NCBI GenBank assembly: GCA_021827245.1
Contig: JAKAWN010000249.1
Location: 1 to 9,963, forward strand
Source of the DNA: Acidobacteriota bacterium
GTDB taxonomy: Bacteria; Acidobacteriota; Terriglobia; UBA7540
Direction of reading: 5' to 3'
DNA: 9,963 nucleotides
The translations under genes and the position numbers were made by a program. How positions within the stretch are numbered: the stretch's first letter is position 1; every line of letters begins with the position of its first letter. Positions 1-6,851 of the stretch are shown one piece after another. The notes under the pieces were generated by a model. The model worked only from the letters and a program-made list of their open reading frames with translations. It had not been told where the DNA came from and ran no database searches.

Positions 1-462
1 GCGATTAACGAGATACTTCCCTCGGTGGATATATTGCGTTTGGCGCTTGTACTTGGCCTTAGCCACGGTCAGGGAACAAACGCTTCCCTTAATAAATGGA
101 TTGAATCTTGGAGTAAGGGAAAGCCAATAACGATTCCAACGCAGGAATACCGTAACCCCATTGACGCCTCCACGTTGGCCAGAATCATCCTGTTCCTGGC
201 GGAACACCCGACTTTGAGAGGTCTATATCATGTTGGGGCGCTTGACTCAGCATCGCGGTACGAGATCGCTCAACAGGTTGCGAGAATATTAGGCTATTCC
301 TCGTCCTTGATTAAGCCGCAAGAGAAATCGACGGCTGACCGTGCGCCACGCGGACGGGACCACTTTTTATTGACAGAGCGAATTCGAGAAATTTGCCACA
401 TTCCGTTGGGGACAATTGACGAGGTTGTAAGGAGGTCCTTGAATGAACTTACCGAAGGCTGA
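1..462 (+). CDS. RmlD-like NAD(P)-dependent sugar-nucleotide reductase, 3' part only
   Basis: This is the C-terminal ~153 residues of a short-chain dehydrogenase/epimerase-type protein. The reading frame is open to the left edge without a stop, so the N-terminal Rossmann half is outside the window; the GTG at 25 is an internal valine codon rather than a start. The visible part fits the substrate-binding half of dTDP-4-dehydrorhamnose reductase (RmlD) and relatives: an early R-x6-GL segment, a block EYRNPIDASTLARIILFL (the usual 'rsPiyvddLA..i..l'), GLYHVG followed by SRYEIA, and a closing RAPRGRDHFLLTERIRE block equivalent to the RmlD 'RP.n..Ld..kl' tail. RmlD reduces a 4-keto sugar nucleotide in the cytoplasm. 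The exact substrate cannot be read from this fragment. It overlaps the next gene by 20 bp, which implies co-transcription and translational coupling. Confidence 0.85.
   Translation, partial: AINEILPSVDILRLALVLGLSHGQGTNASLNKWIESWSKGKPITIPTQEYRNPIDASTLARIILFLAEHPTLRGLYHVGALDSASRYEIAQQVARILGYSSSLIKPQEKSTADRAPRGRDHFLLTERIREICHIPLGTIDEVVRRSLNELTEG
429..435 (+). promoter_or_regulatory. Strong Shine-Dalgarno for the aminotransferase
   Basis: AAGGAGG lies 7 nt before the ATG at 443, inside the end of the upstream reductase gene. It fixes the aminotransferase start and the 20-bp gene overlap. Confidence 0.8.
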
Positions 463-1645
463 ATATGAGCTCGAGTACAGCCATGGGTCTGTGTATGGCG
501 AAGATGATGTTAATGCGCTTCTTGAAGTAGTGAAAGTCGCGGCTCCATCTTGCGGAGTCAAGGTGAAGCAGTTTGAGGATGCCTTTGCTGCCTATTGTAA
601 GAGTAGGTATGCTCTTGCAGTAACATCTGCCACGGCTGGTTTACATTTGGCAGTTGTGGCTGCCGGAGTCGGCCCGGGCGATGAGGTGATCACTACTCCC
701 ATTAGTTGGGTCTCGACGGCAAACGCGGCGGCACTTACAGGTGCTTCGGTAGTTTTTGCCGATGTCGATCCTGTTTCGCTAAATATAGATCCAAAGAGCA
801 TTCAGTCCAAAATCACGGAAAGAACCAAGGCGATCATAGTTGTGCATCTCTACGGCCAGCCTTGCGATATGGATAGCCTAGCAGATTTGGCGCAACCGCG
901 AGGTATCAAGATTATCGAAGATTGTGCTCACGCCCCAGGAGCCACGTATAAAGGACGAAAGACAGGATCACTTGGAGATATTGGGGTCTTTAGTTTTCAT
1001 CAGCAGAAGAATATGACCACTCTCGGTGAAGGGGGAATGGTTACTACGAGCGATAGTCACACTTTTGAGCGACTTCTTTCATATCGTTCTCTTTGTTGCC
1101 GGTCTTATGATCCGAAAGGGAAATATCTGGGTTTTGATTTAGAGCGTGAACCGATGGGAAAGCGGTACTGGTACCTTGACTTTGAAGACATAGGCTTTAA
1201 TTTCCGCATGACAGACATTCAAGCGGCTGTGGGGCTCGTGCAGTTGAGGAAACTCGACGACTGGAATGATCGAAGAATCGCGATCGCTCAAGAGTATGGA
1301 TATCAGCTGGCTGGCATTAAAGGACTGCGGCTTCCTGTCGCTGCTCCGAACGTCAAACATGTGTTTCACATCTACTCTATTTGCCTTGAGGATGATTTCC
1401 CCCTTAGCAAAGAAGATTTTATGTGGGAGATGTATGTACAGAGGCGTATCAAAGTCTGGTCGCACTACACGCCCATTCATCTGAGTACAGCCTATCGCCA
1501 TCTGGGGCATAAAGCGGGTGAATGCCCTGTGGCGGAAAGAATGTACAAACAGTACGTGAGTTTGCCGATCCATCCACGCCTGACTGAAGATGCGATTGAA
1601 TACCTCACTCGGAGTGTACGGGAAGTGGCGCATGCGTCAGTTTGA
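443..1645 (+). CDS. DegT/DnrJ/EryC1/StrS family PLP-dependent sugar aminotransferase
   Basis: This is a 400-residue fold-type I aminotransferase of the DegT/StrS family, which transfers an amino group (usually from glutamate or glutamine) to a keto sugar nucleotide or keto-cyclitol in the cytoplasm. Family signatures are all present in order: TSATAGLHLA near residues 61-70, GDEVITTP near 79-86, EDCAHAPGA at 159-167 with the PLP-ring-binding Asp160, FSFHQQKNMTTLGEGGM with the Schiff-base Lys189, FNFRMTDIQAA at 252-262, and the C-terminal HYTPIHL and GECPVAERMYKQYVSLP blocks. Length is typical and no catalytic residue is missing. The start is supported by a strong Shine-Dalgarno. It overlaps the reductase upstream and the kinase downstream, so it is the centre of an operon. 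The substrate is not determinable by eye: amino-deoxy sugars and aminocyclitols are both possible for this family. Confidence 0.95.
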   Translation: MNLPKAEYELEYSHGSVYGEDDVNALLEVVKVAAPSCGVKVKQFEDAFAAYCKSRYALAVTSATAGLHLAVVAAGVGPGDEVITTPISWVSTANAAALTGASVVFADVDPVSLNIDPKSIQSKITERTKAIIVVHLYGQPCDMDSLADLAQPRGIKIIEDCAHAPGATYKGRKTGSLGDIGVFSFHQQKNMTTLGEGGMVTTSDSHTFERLLSYRSLCCRSYDPKGKYLGFDLEREPMGKRYWYLDFEDIGFNFRMTDIQAAVGLVQLRKLDDWNDRRIAIAQEYGYQLAGIKGLRLPVAAPNVKHVFHIYSICLEDDFPLSKEDFMWEMYVQRRIKVWSHYTPIHLSTAYRHLGHKAGECPVAERMYKQYVSLPIHPRLTEDAIEYLTRSVREVAHASV

Positions 1646-3026
1646 GGAAAAAATCAAGGGGTTATGCCATTCGGGCGAATTCTTCGTTCAAGCCCGCCCG
1701 GTATGTATAGCGAGAGCGCCAGGTCGAATGGACTTGATGGGGGGAAATGTCGACTATACCGGCGGGCTGGTCTTCGAGATGACGATTCGCGAGGCGACAT
1801 GGGCTGCCGCCCAATTGCGCAACGACGAGCGTATCGTTTTGCGCAACCCGCAAATGCGGGACCACGGCTGGAAAGATCAAGTTGAATTCTCGCTCCGGGA
1901 TTTAGACGATGAAGCGAAAGTTCGATCGTTGGTAAACCAATCGAAAGATGTCCGTTGGACCGCCTACGTCCTGGGTGTATTTTGCTTCTTACGGAAGCAA
2001 TTTCCTGACAATTCCAAGACCGGAATCAGCGTTTACCTGGAATCAGACGTCCCCCTGAATAAAGGTGTAAGTTCCTCTGCTGCAGTAGAGGTCGCGACGA
2101 TGAAGGCTGCTAGTTACGCTTACGGAATCGACCTCAAGGGAATCGAGTTGGCCCGGGCTTGCCAATGGGTCGAAAACGCCATCGCAGAATCCGCATGCGG
2201 CATTATGGACCAAGCCGCGATTGTGCTGGGGCAGGATGGAGCCTGCCTGCCTTTGCTTTGCCAGCCCTGCGTTCCGTTCCCTCCTGTAACAATTCCTTCT
2301 GATTTGGCCGTATGGGCGATTGATTCCGGAGTGCGACATGCTGTAACGGGTATTGAGTACGAAGCTGCGCGTGCTGCCTGTTTCATGGGATACAAACTAA
2401 TCTGTGATTGGGAAGGCCAGAAATTGAGTATGGAGGAAAGCTACGGCATATCGCGGTATGTCGATCCCCGCTGGAATGGATATCCTTCAAATATTCCTCC
2501 TTCAGAGTTCAGATCACGGTACGAGAAGCGTCTTCCAGAAGTGTGGACAGGCAAAGAGTACCTTCGAAACGCTGATTTTCATATCGACCCATATACCCAG
2601 GTGAGGCCCGATGTTTCCTACCGAATACGGGCCTGCATGCGCTATGCAGTGGAAGACAACAATCGCATTTGGACGTTTGTTGAGTTGATTCGTTCGGCTG
2701 CTGTAACGGCGGCGGAATCAACCCACACAATGCTTGGTGAGCTAATGTACCAGTCACACTACTCCTATACTGAATGCGGCTTGGGTGCGGAGGAAACTGA
2801 TTTGCTAGTCAATCTCGTCCGCCAAGAAGGGATAGAAAATGGGCTGTTTGGAGCCAAGATCACGGGTGGTGGAGCCGGCGGCACTGTTGCGGTGCTCGGA
2901 CGAAGCGGAGCTGTCGATGCCCTTTCCCGTATAGTTCACCGGTACGAAGAACGTACAGGGATTTCCCCTTATGTGTTTGAGGGCAATTCCAGCGGTGCCG
3001 ACCATTTCGGCGTTATTCGAGTGTGA
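1632..3026 (+). CDS. GHMP-family sugar kinase, L-arabinokinase/galactokinase-like
   Basis: This is a 464-residue GHMP kinase predicted to phosphorylate the anomeric (C1) hydroxyl of a monosaccharide with ATP. Motif 1 is GRMDLMGGNVDYTGG (31-45), motif 2 is NKGVSSSAAVE (about 143-153), and motif 3 is AKITGGGAGGTVAV (about 408-421). Arg32 and Asp193 (in CGIMDQ) match the catalytic Arg/Asp pair of galactokinases. The galactose-contacting Glu-His of galactokinase GEHTDY is replaced by Gly-Asn. The GRxDxMGGxxDYxG motif, the DSGVRHAVTG block, the HYSYTECGLGAEETD block and the terminal YVFEGNSSGA closely recall the C-terminal kinase domain of plant L-arabinokinase (from memory), without its N-terminal glycosyltransferase-like half. 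I chose ATG 1632 because GGGAAG precedes it by 6 nt and the family begins shortly before motif 1; an upstream in-frame ATG at 1590 would force a 56-bp overlap. It overlaps the aminotransferase by 14 bp. The true sugar is unknown. Confidence 0.87.
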   Translation: MRQFEEKIKGLCHSGEFFVQARPVCIARAPGRMDLMGGNVDYTGGLVFEMTIREATWAAAQLRNDERIVLRNPQMRDHGWKDQVEFSLRDLDDEAKVRSLVNQSKDVRWTAYVLGVFCFLRKQFPDNSKTGISVYLESDVPLNKGVSSSAAVEVATMKAASYAYGIDLKGIELARACQWVENAIAESACGIMDQAAIVLGQDGACLPLLCQPCVPFPPVTIPSDLAVWAIDSGVRHAVTGIEYEAARAACFMGYKLICDWEGQKLSMEESYGISRYVDPRWNGYPSNIPPSEFRSRYEKRLPEVWTGKEYLRNADFHIDPYTQVRPDVSYRIRACMRYAVEDNNRIWTFVELIRSAAVTAAESTHTMLGELMYQSHYSYTECGLGAEETDLLVNLVRQEGIENGLFGAKITGGGAGGTVAVLGRSGAVDALSRIVHRYEERTGISPYVFEGNSSGADHFGVIRV

Positions 3027-3125
3027 CTTGGAGCCGTTGAGGGGCTTGCCGGATAGAAAGGCAACTTGTATCTTTGCCGGAATGCTTCTGACTGCGACTT
3101 GGAATGCGTTTAAAGCCATAGAAAG

Positions 3126-3788
3126 ATGGTATTGGATCTGGAGACCGCGAAAGATCGAAGCAGTCGGCAAAATACAAGTATCCGTGCAATTTGTCTCGAT
3201 TTCGGCAACGTGTTGGTCCGGTTTGACTATGGACGGCTGTGGCAGAGTTTATCTGGCTATTCATCGCTTTCCGAGTCGGAGATGGCTGAGCACTTTAACG
3301 AGTCAAACCTCCTATTGAAATACGAATCAGGAAGGATGTCGTCGCAGTGCTTCTATAGGGAAACGTGTTCGCTTTGCGAAATTGAGTTGCCCTACGAGGA
3401 TTTTTGTAGGGCATGGTCATCGGTTTTTGACCATGACTCAACGGTTGACCTATCGTTCTTGTCATTCTTGGCCCGGAACTATACCCTTGTACTCCTGTCA
3501 AACACGAACGAAATCCATTTCGCCTTCATGCGCGGGCAATATCCCATCCTTCGGGCGTTCCACCACTTTGCACTTTCATTTCAGATCGGAGTCATGAAGC
3601 CCGGTAAGGACATTTATCTTGCTGCGCTCAATTTGGCACATGTCAACGCTTGTGAAGCGTTTTATGCAGACGACATGAAGAGCTATGTGGACACAGCCCT
3701 TGCTTTGGGTTTCACGGCCGCGTGCGTTAGCACCAAGGATGGACTCATCGAGGCAATGTTACTTAACGGCATTACTCCGCCACTGTAG
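3126..3788 (+). CDS. HAD-superfamily phosphatase, YihX-like (sugar-1-phosphatase type)
   Basis: This is a 220-residue HAD hydrolase with a helical cap after motif I. Motif I is CLDFGNVLV (nucleophile Asp25), where the usual second Asp is Gly, as in the FDLGNV motif of E. coli YihX, an alpha-D-glucose-1-phosphatase. Motif II is LLSNTNE (Ser125), motif III is the Lys of MKPGKDIY (Lys158), and motif IV is FYADDMKSYVDTA (Asp182/Asp183). SNTNEIH and KPGKDIY also parallel YihX SNTNRLH and KPEARIY. A cytoplasmic enzyme that removes phosphate from a sugar or cyclitol phosphate is the best reading. The ~18 residues before motif I are not conserved in the family and no clear Shine-Dalgarno precedes ATG 3126, so the start is uncertain; an in-frame stop at 3111-3113 rules out an earlier one. 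It lies 99 bp after the kinase in the same direction and probably belongs to the same operon. Confidence 0.87.
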   Translation: MVLDLETAKDRSSRQNTSIRAICLDFGNVLVRFDYGRLWQSLSGYSSLSESEMAEHFNESNLLLKYESGRMSSQCFYRETCSLCEIELPYEDFCRAWSSVFDHDSTVDLSFLSFLARNYTLVLLSNTNEIHFAFMRGQYPILRAFHHFALSFQIGVMKPGKDIYLAALNLAHVNACEAFYADDMKSYVDTALALGFTAACVSTKDGLIEAMLLNGITPPL

Positions 3789-3825
3789 CGATTGAAAGTC
3801 GCTACAGATGTCCTGAGAGCATCTG
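3783..3825 (+). terminator. Hairpins at the end of the sugar-metabolism operon
   Basis: CTGTAGCGA (3783-3791) and TCGCTACAG (3799-3807) form a perfect 9-bp stem with a 7-nt loop that includes the phosphatase stop codon. A second stem, CAGATG (3805-3810) with CATCTG (3820-3825), shares three bases with the first, so the full stems cannot both form. No T-run follows, so this is not a classical intrinsic terminator; it may act as an mRNA end or stability structure. Confidence 0.35.
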
Positions 3826-3960
3826 ATCGGAGTACGGAGTCCAACTGTGCAAACCTTACTCTGACCGTAAGTTGCTCAGGCGCTCTACGTAGCACGATCG
3901 TTTAGCACAGTCTCCGTTTTGGGGCTAATGTCCTGGAGGCCAATTTATTGCGTTTCGGAC

Positions 3961-3966
3961 AAGGAG
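3961..3966 (+). promoter_or_regulatory. Shine-Dalgarno deciding the start of the 828-aa secreted protein
   Basis: AAGGAG lies 5 nt before ATG 3972. It favours this ATG over an in-frame TTG at 3948, and gives a protein that begins with a normal charged leader before the signal helix. Confidence 0.75.
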
Positions 3967-3971
3967 AATAT

Positions 3972-6458
3972 ATGAAGAACCCTTTGACTCTTCCGCCGAC
4001 ATACTTTACCCGAGGGAGCAGTGGTGGAAAGCAGATTGTGGCAATGGCAGTGCTGCTTCTCCTCGTGGGAATTATTGTTAAGGCGCAAAGCAGCAATACT
4101 GCAGGCCATCCTCTCACCGGAACGTGGCAATGTATTTCCCACGGCGGCGGAAATGGTGATGTACCTTTCACGCTCCACCTGCAACAGTCCAGTGGCAATA
4201 TAAGCGGCTGGGTCACGGCATCCTCAGGATCCATCCCGTTGACCTCCGTGAGCTTCTCGCAGAATCACCTCAACATAGAAATGGACACAAACCAGGGTCA
4301 ATACACGCTAAGTGGCGTCGTCAAAGATAGCCAGCTTGCTGGCACTTGGAAGAAAAATGGACAGCCGGTGGGCACGTGGGAGGGTAAAAAGAGCAGTGGG
4401 TCTGCCACGGCAGTCGCGGCTCAAAGCCCTTTTAAACCCATTTCGACGTTGAACGTTTCGACCATCCAAGGTAGGCCAGTTCAGCTTGACGCAAACGGTA
4501 AGTTGCTCCCCTGGCCGCGCCCGCACCACACCGGGTATTCCTATGCAGGCTATTTTATGTCGCGCTGGAAGTATTTGTGGGAGCAATACAATCATCAGCG
4601 TTATTACGACTTCTACTGCTGCATTGATTTCAACCGCGAGACCTTCGCTACGTACCCAATACGTAATTGGGCAAACTCGACCGGTTACTTACGTGCATTC
4701 ATGGAAGGCTTCATCGAGCATCTTTATCCATATACAGGAAATCCTCGAACGATTAAATTCTTAGAAAACTTTGTGGACTACGAACTCGCAAATGGGACGA
4801 CACCCTTATATTATGCTTGGGGCGGAGTACCATATGCGTCGGCAGACCCTGGGGCGCGACGTTACACAGGATGGTACCATCACGGAATTGACTACGTGGA
4901 ACCTCTAGTTGTTGGTGAGGATGGCTACGCCTATGTGCGCCTATATGAGATGACCGGCAAGACTCTCTACCTTCAGGCTGCTATTCGGTGTGCCAACGCC
5001 CTTGTAAAGAACTACAAAAAGGGAAATGCTCAAATCTCGCCTTGGCCTTACCGTTGCTATGCGCGCGATGGGAAAATGTTGGAAGGTAAGCAAGACGGTC
5101 CATATTCTGCCGATGTAATCGAGCCAATAGAATTGTTTGACGAACTCATTCGTCTAAACTTTGGAGATGTTGCAGCATATCGAACTGTCCGGAACGAGGC
5201 TTGGCAATGGCTTGAACAATATCCAATGAAAGACAACGTGTGGGTGGGGTATTTCGAGGATGTCACACCCAGTATGGAAAACATGAACAATGTCATTCCA
5301 TTGGAGACGGCACGTTACATGATCCTGCATCCCGACAAGGATCCGAATTGGCGCCAGGATGCGACCCGGCTGATCCACTGGGTGAAGACGACACCCAAAT
5401 GGCCCAAATTTATTGTCCACGGTGCAACTATTACTACCGAACAGGGAAATGGGCAGACTTATTGCTGCCGCGAGCCTGGCTGGTGTTGTGATAGCCACAC
5501 ATCGCGACTTGCCTCGATTGAAGCGCTTTACTATGCTAAGACCGGCGACGAAAAATACAAGGAACAAGCTTTCCGATCCTTTAACTGGGTCACCTATTTT
5601 CAGGGTTTTCCACCAAAAGGGCACACCCCATGGGGGCAGCATCAATGGTGGTTCACTGACGAATTTGCCGACGGTCCTCATTGTCTTATGGACGGCCTTT
5701 GGGCAGTTCCCACGTGGGCTCCTGCGAACCAGTCCCACCTTCTTGGAACAACTTCAGTTGTTACAAAGATTTCGTACGGAAAAGGTTTGGTAACCTACTC
5801 AACCTTTGACCCTAAAGCGACCGATGTCCTTCGGGTTAACTTCACGCCGACATCGGTGACGGCTGGGGGGCGTCCGCTCGCCCCGCGGGATAACCTCAAC
5901 CAAGAAGGGTACATTTTTAATCCAAATACGGGGGTCCTTAGAGTCCGTCATGACAACTCGTGCAACGTGGACATTGAGGGCGTAGGGGGACACACTCCGC
6001 CGGAAATTGTGGACTTCGATAATCCCCATCTCCCTGCAAACGCCGTACTCAAAGGACAATATCCGACAGGCTTAATCAACTGGGGCAATGCCGGGAAATG
6101 GAAGATCGCAATCCCAAGAGGGCGAATTTCGACCTTTTGCCTTCGAGTAACAAGTCCCAAGCTTGCTCAGGCCGGCTTCACTTTCTACTATCCACGAGTC
6201 TTCGTCGGAATAGATGTCTATAATGCAAGTAAATCTGATATGACTTTAAAGATTCATTCTCCAGAAAATGCAGACGTATCCTTCAGTATACCTGCGGGAC
6301 AATTGCGACAACTTCGTACTGGGTGGGAGGGCCGCACGACTCGTGTTAGATTCGAGACGGAGAATGGCGCTACATTAGACAATTTGACATTCGATAACTT
6401 GGCTTATAAGGAGGGTGAACCGGTAACTCCTGGCTCATATGCTGCCTCTCGGCCCTGA
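3972..6458 (+). CDS. Secreted multidomain protein, putative (alpha/alpha)6-barrel carbohydrate-active enzyme (paralog 1)
   Basis: This 828-residue exported protein belongs to no family I can name. A signal peptide is visible: a basic leader, a hydrophobic helix at about 23-36, and a V-K-A cleavage site near residue 38. Residues ~46-140 form a small beta-rich domain (LTGTW, then SGWVT, then LAGTWKKNG) like a lipocalin-like domain I associate with acidobacterial exported enzymes. Residues ~150-585 are a helical core with repeated hairpins (DYELANGTTP 269-278, LYEMTG 324-329, LFDELIR 388-394, ALYYAKTGD 518-526), suggesting a six-hairpin glycosidase-like fold. A beta domain follows (about 590-672, ending VRHDNS and VDIEG), then a C-terminal ~150-residue beta-sandwich (DFDN, INWG, GWEG, FDNLAY) that looks like a carbohydrate-binding module. 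Vicinal Cys pairs occur at 216-217, 498-499 and 505-506. The core matches the protein at 7974-9650. A glycan hydrolase, lyase or epimerase are all possible. Confidence 0.85.
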   Translation: MKNPLTLPPTYFTRGSSGGKQIVAMAVLLLLVGIIVKAQSSNTAGHPLTGTWQCISHGGGNGDVPFTLHLQQSSGNISGWVTASSGSIPLTSVSFSQNHLNIEMDTNQGQYTLSGVVKDSQLAGTWKKNGQPVGTWEGKKSSGSATAVAAQSPFKPISTLNVSTIQGRPVQLDANGKLLPWPRPHHTGYSYAGYFMSRWKYLWEQYNHQRYYDFYCCIDFNRETFATYPIRNWANSTGYLRAFMEGFIEHLYPYTGNPRTIKFLENFVDYELANGTTPLYYAWGGVPYASADPGARRYTGWYHHGIDYVEPLVVGEDGYAYVRLYEMTGKTLYLQAAIRCANALVKNYKKGNAQISPWPYRCYARDGKMLEGKQDGPYSADVIEPIELFDELIRLNFGDVAAYRTVRNEAWQWLEQYPMKDNVWVGYFEDVTPSMENMNNVIPLETARYMILHPDKDPNWRQDATRLIHWVKTTPKWPKFIVHGATITTEQGNGQTYCCREPGWCCDSHTSRLASIEALYYAKTGDEKYKEQAFRSFNWVTYFQGFPPKGHTPWGQHQWWFTDEFADGPHCLMDGLWAVPTWAPANQSHLLGTTSVVTKISYGKGLVTYSTFDPKATDVLRVNFTPTSVTAGGRPLAPRDNLNQEGYIFNPNTGVLRVRHDNSCNVDIEGVGGHTPPEIVDFDNPHLPANAVLKGQYPTGLINWGNAGKWKIAIPRGRISTFCLRVTSPKLAQAGFTFYYPRVFVGIDVYNASKSDMTLKIHSPENADVSFSIPAGQLRQLRTGWEGRTTRVRFETENGATLDNLTFDNLAYKEGEPVTPGSYAASRP

Positions 6459-6851
6459 ATTAGAATTTGTCTGATATATATAGCCAGGGGAACATCGGAC
6501 AGAGGCCTTTGGAGCCCGGCGGTGATCTTCTTGCCAGATCGTAAACAGACTAGTACTTGGTGACGCGAATAGGCGTTATATCTAGTCCCGCGAAATTGCA
6601 CCACTTAGTTCGCGGAGAGCGATCGCTCTTAAGTGTCACTAAGTACTAGCAGATTCGGGCTTTGGGTCAATTTTCAAGCATTGCGAAATAGTCAGGTGAT
6701 TTGCCATCCATAACAAGGCCCGCAGTGGATTTTATTGACACAAATCATGACGAAGGATTGGACCAACAGTTACTTGATTGCGGACGGACTGTCAAGAAAT
6801 CAACATGAGACCGTTCGTGTCTTGTTTTGAAATCAACTCCGGGGGGAAGTA
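6459..6851. other. Long intergenic region holding a MITE-like element
   Basis: These 393 bases contain no convincing gene on either strand. A weak inverted repeat, TGTCTGAT (6468-6475) with ATCGGACA (6494-6501), one G·U mismatch, sits just after the upstream stop codon. The centre holds the 100-bp inverted-repeat element at 6550-6649. A TTGACA at 6735-6740 has no good -10 partner. The last bases are a G-run (6841-6846) before the transporter start. Confidence 0.7.
6550..6649. repeat. Candidate MITE: 100-bp element with 15-bp inverted arms and flanking 4-bp direct repeat
   Basis: The left arm CTAGTACTTGGTGAC (6550-6564) and right arm GTCACTAAGTACTAG (6635-6649) are reverse complements with one mismatch, which is a G·U pair as RNA. 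Pairing extends two more positions inwards (another G·U, then C-G). CAGA lies immediately outside both arms (6546-6549 and 6650-6653), as a target-site duplication would. Inside are a 7-bp inverted repeat CCGCGAA (6588-6594)/TTCGCGG (6609-6615) and a perfect 14-nt palindrome AGAGCGATCGCTCT (6616-6629). No coding capacity is present. Because both arms begin with the palindrome CTAG, an alternative reading is a CTAG duplication (fitting the YTAR target of some IS5/IS701-type elements) around a 92-bp element. It could instead be a structured RNA or a protein-binding cruciform. Confidence 0.5.

Noticed and set aside
3937..3952. Sigma-54-like promoter (GGC at 3938-3940, TTGC at 3948-3951, GG-N10-GC spacing)
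   Set aside because: Transcription would begin near 3963, inside the Shine-Dalgarno of the gene it would serve, so it could not make a normally translated message.
5154..5738. A 194-codon minus-strand frame inside paralog 1 (and a similar 164-codon frame at 1139-1633 inside the aminotransferase)
   Set aside because: Both lie wholly within conserved genes on the other strand and show no domain-like composition or ribosome binding site.
6550..6649. Integron attC site as an explanation of the folded element
   Set aside because: The expected RYYYAAC and GTTRRRY core sites are absent at the ends, and there is no integrase or cassette structure nearby.
6735..6740. TTGACA as a -35 element for the transporter
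   Set aside because: No acceptable -10 sequence lies 16-18 bp downstream.
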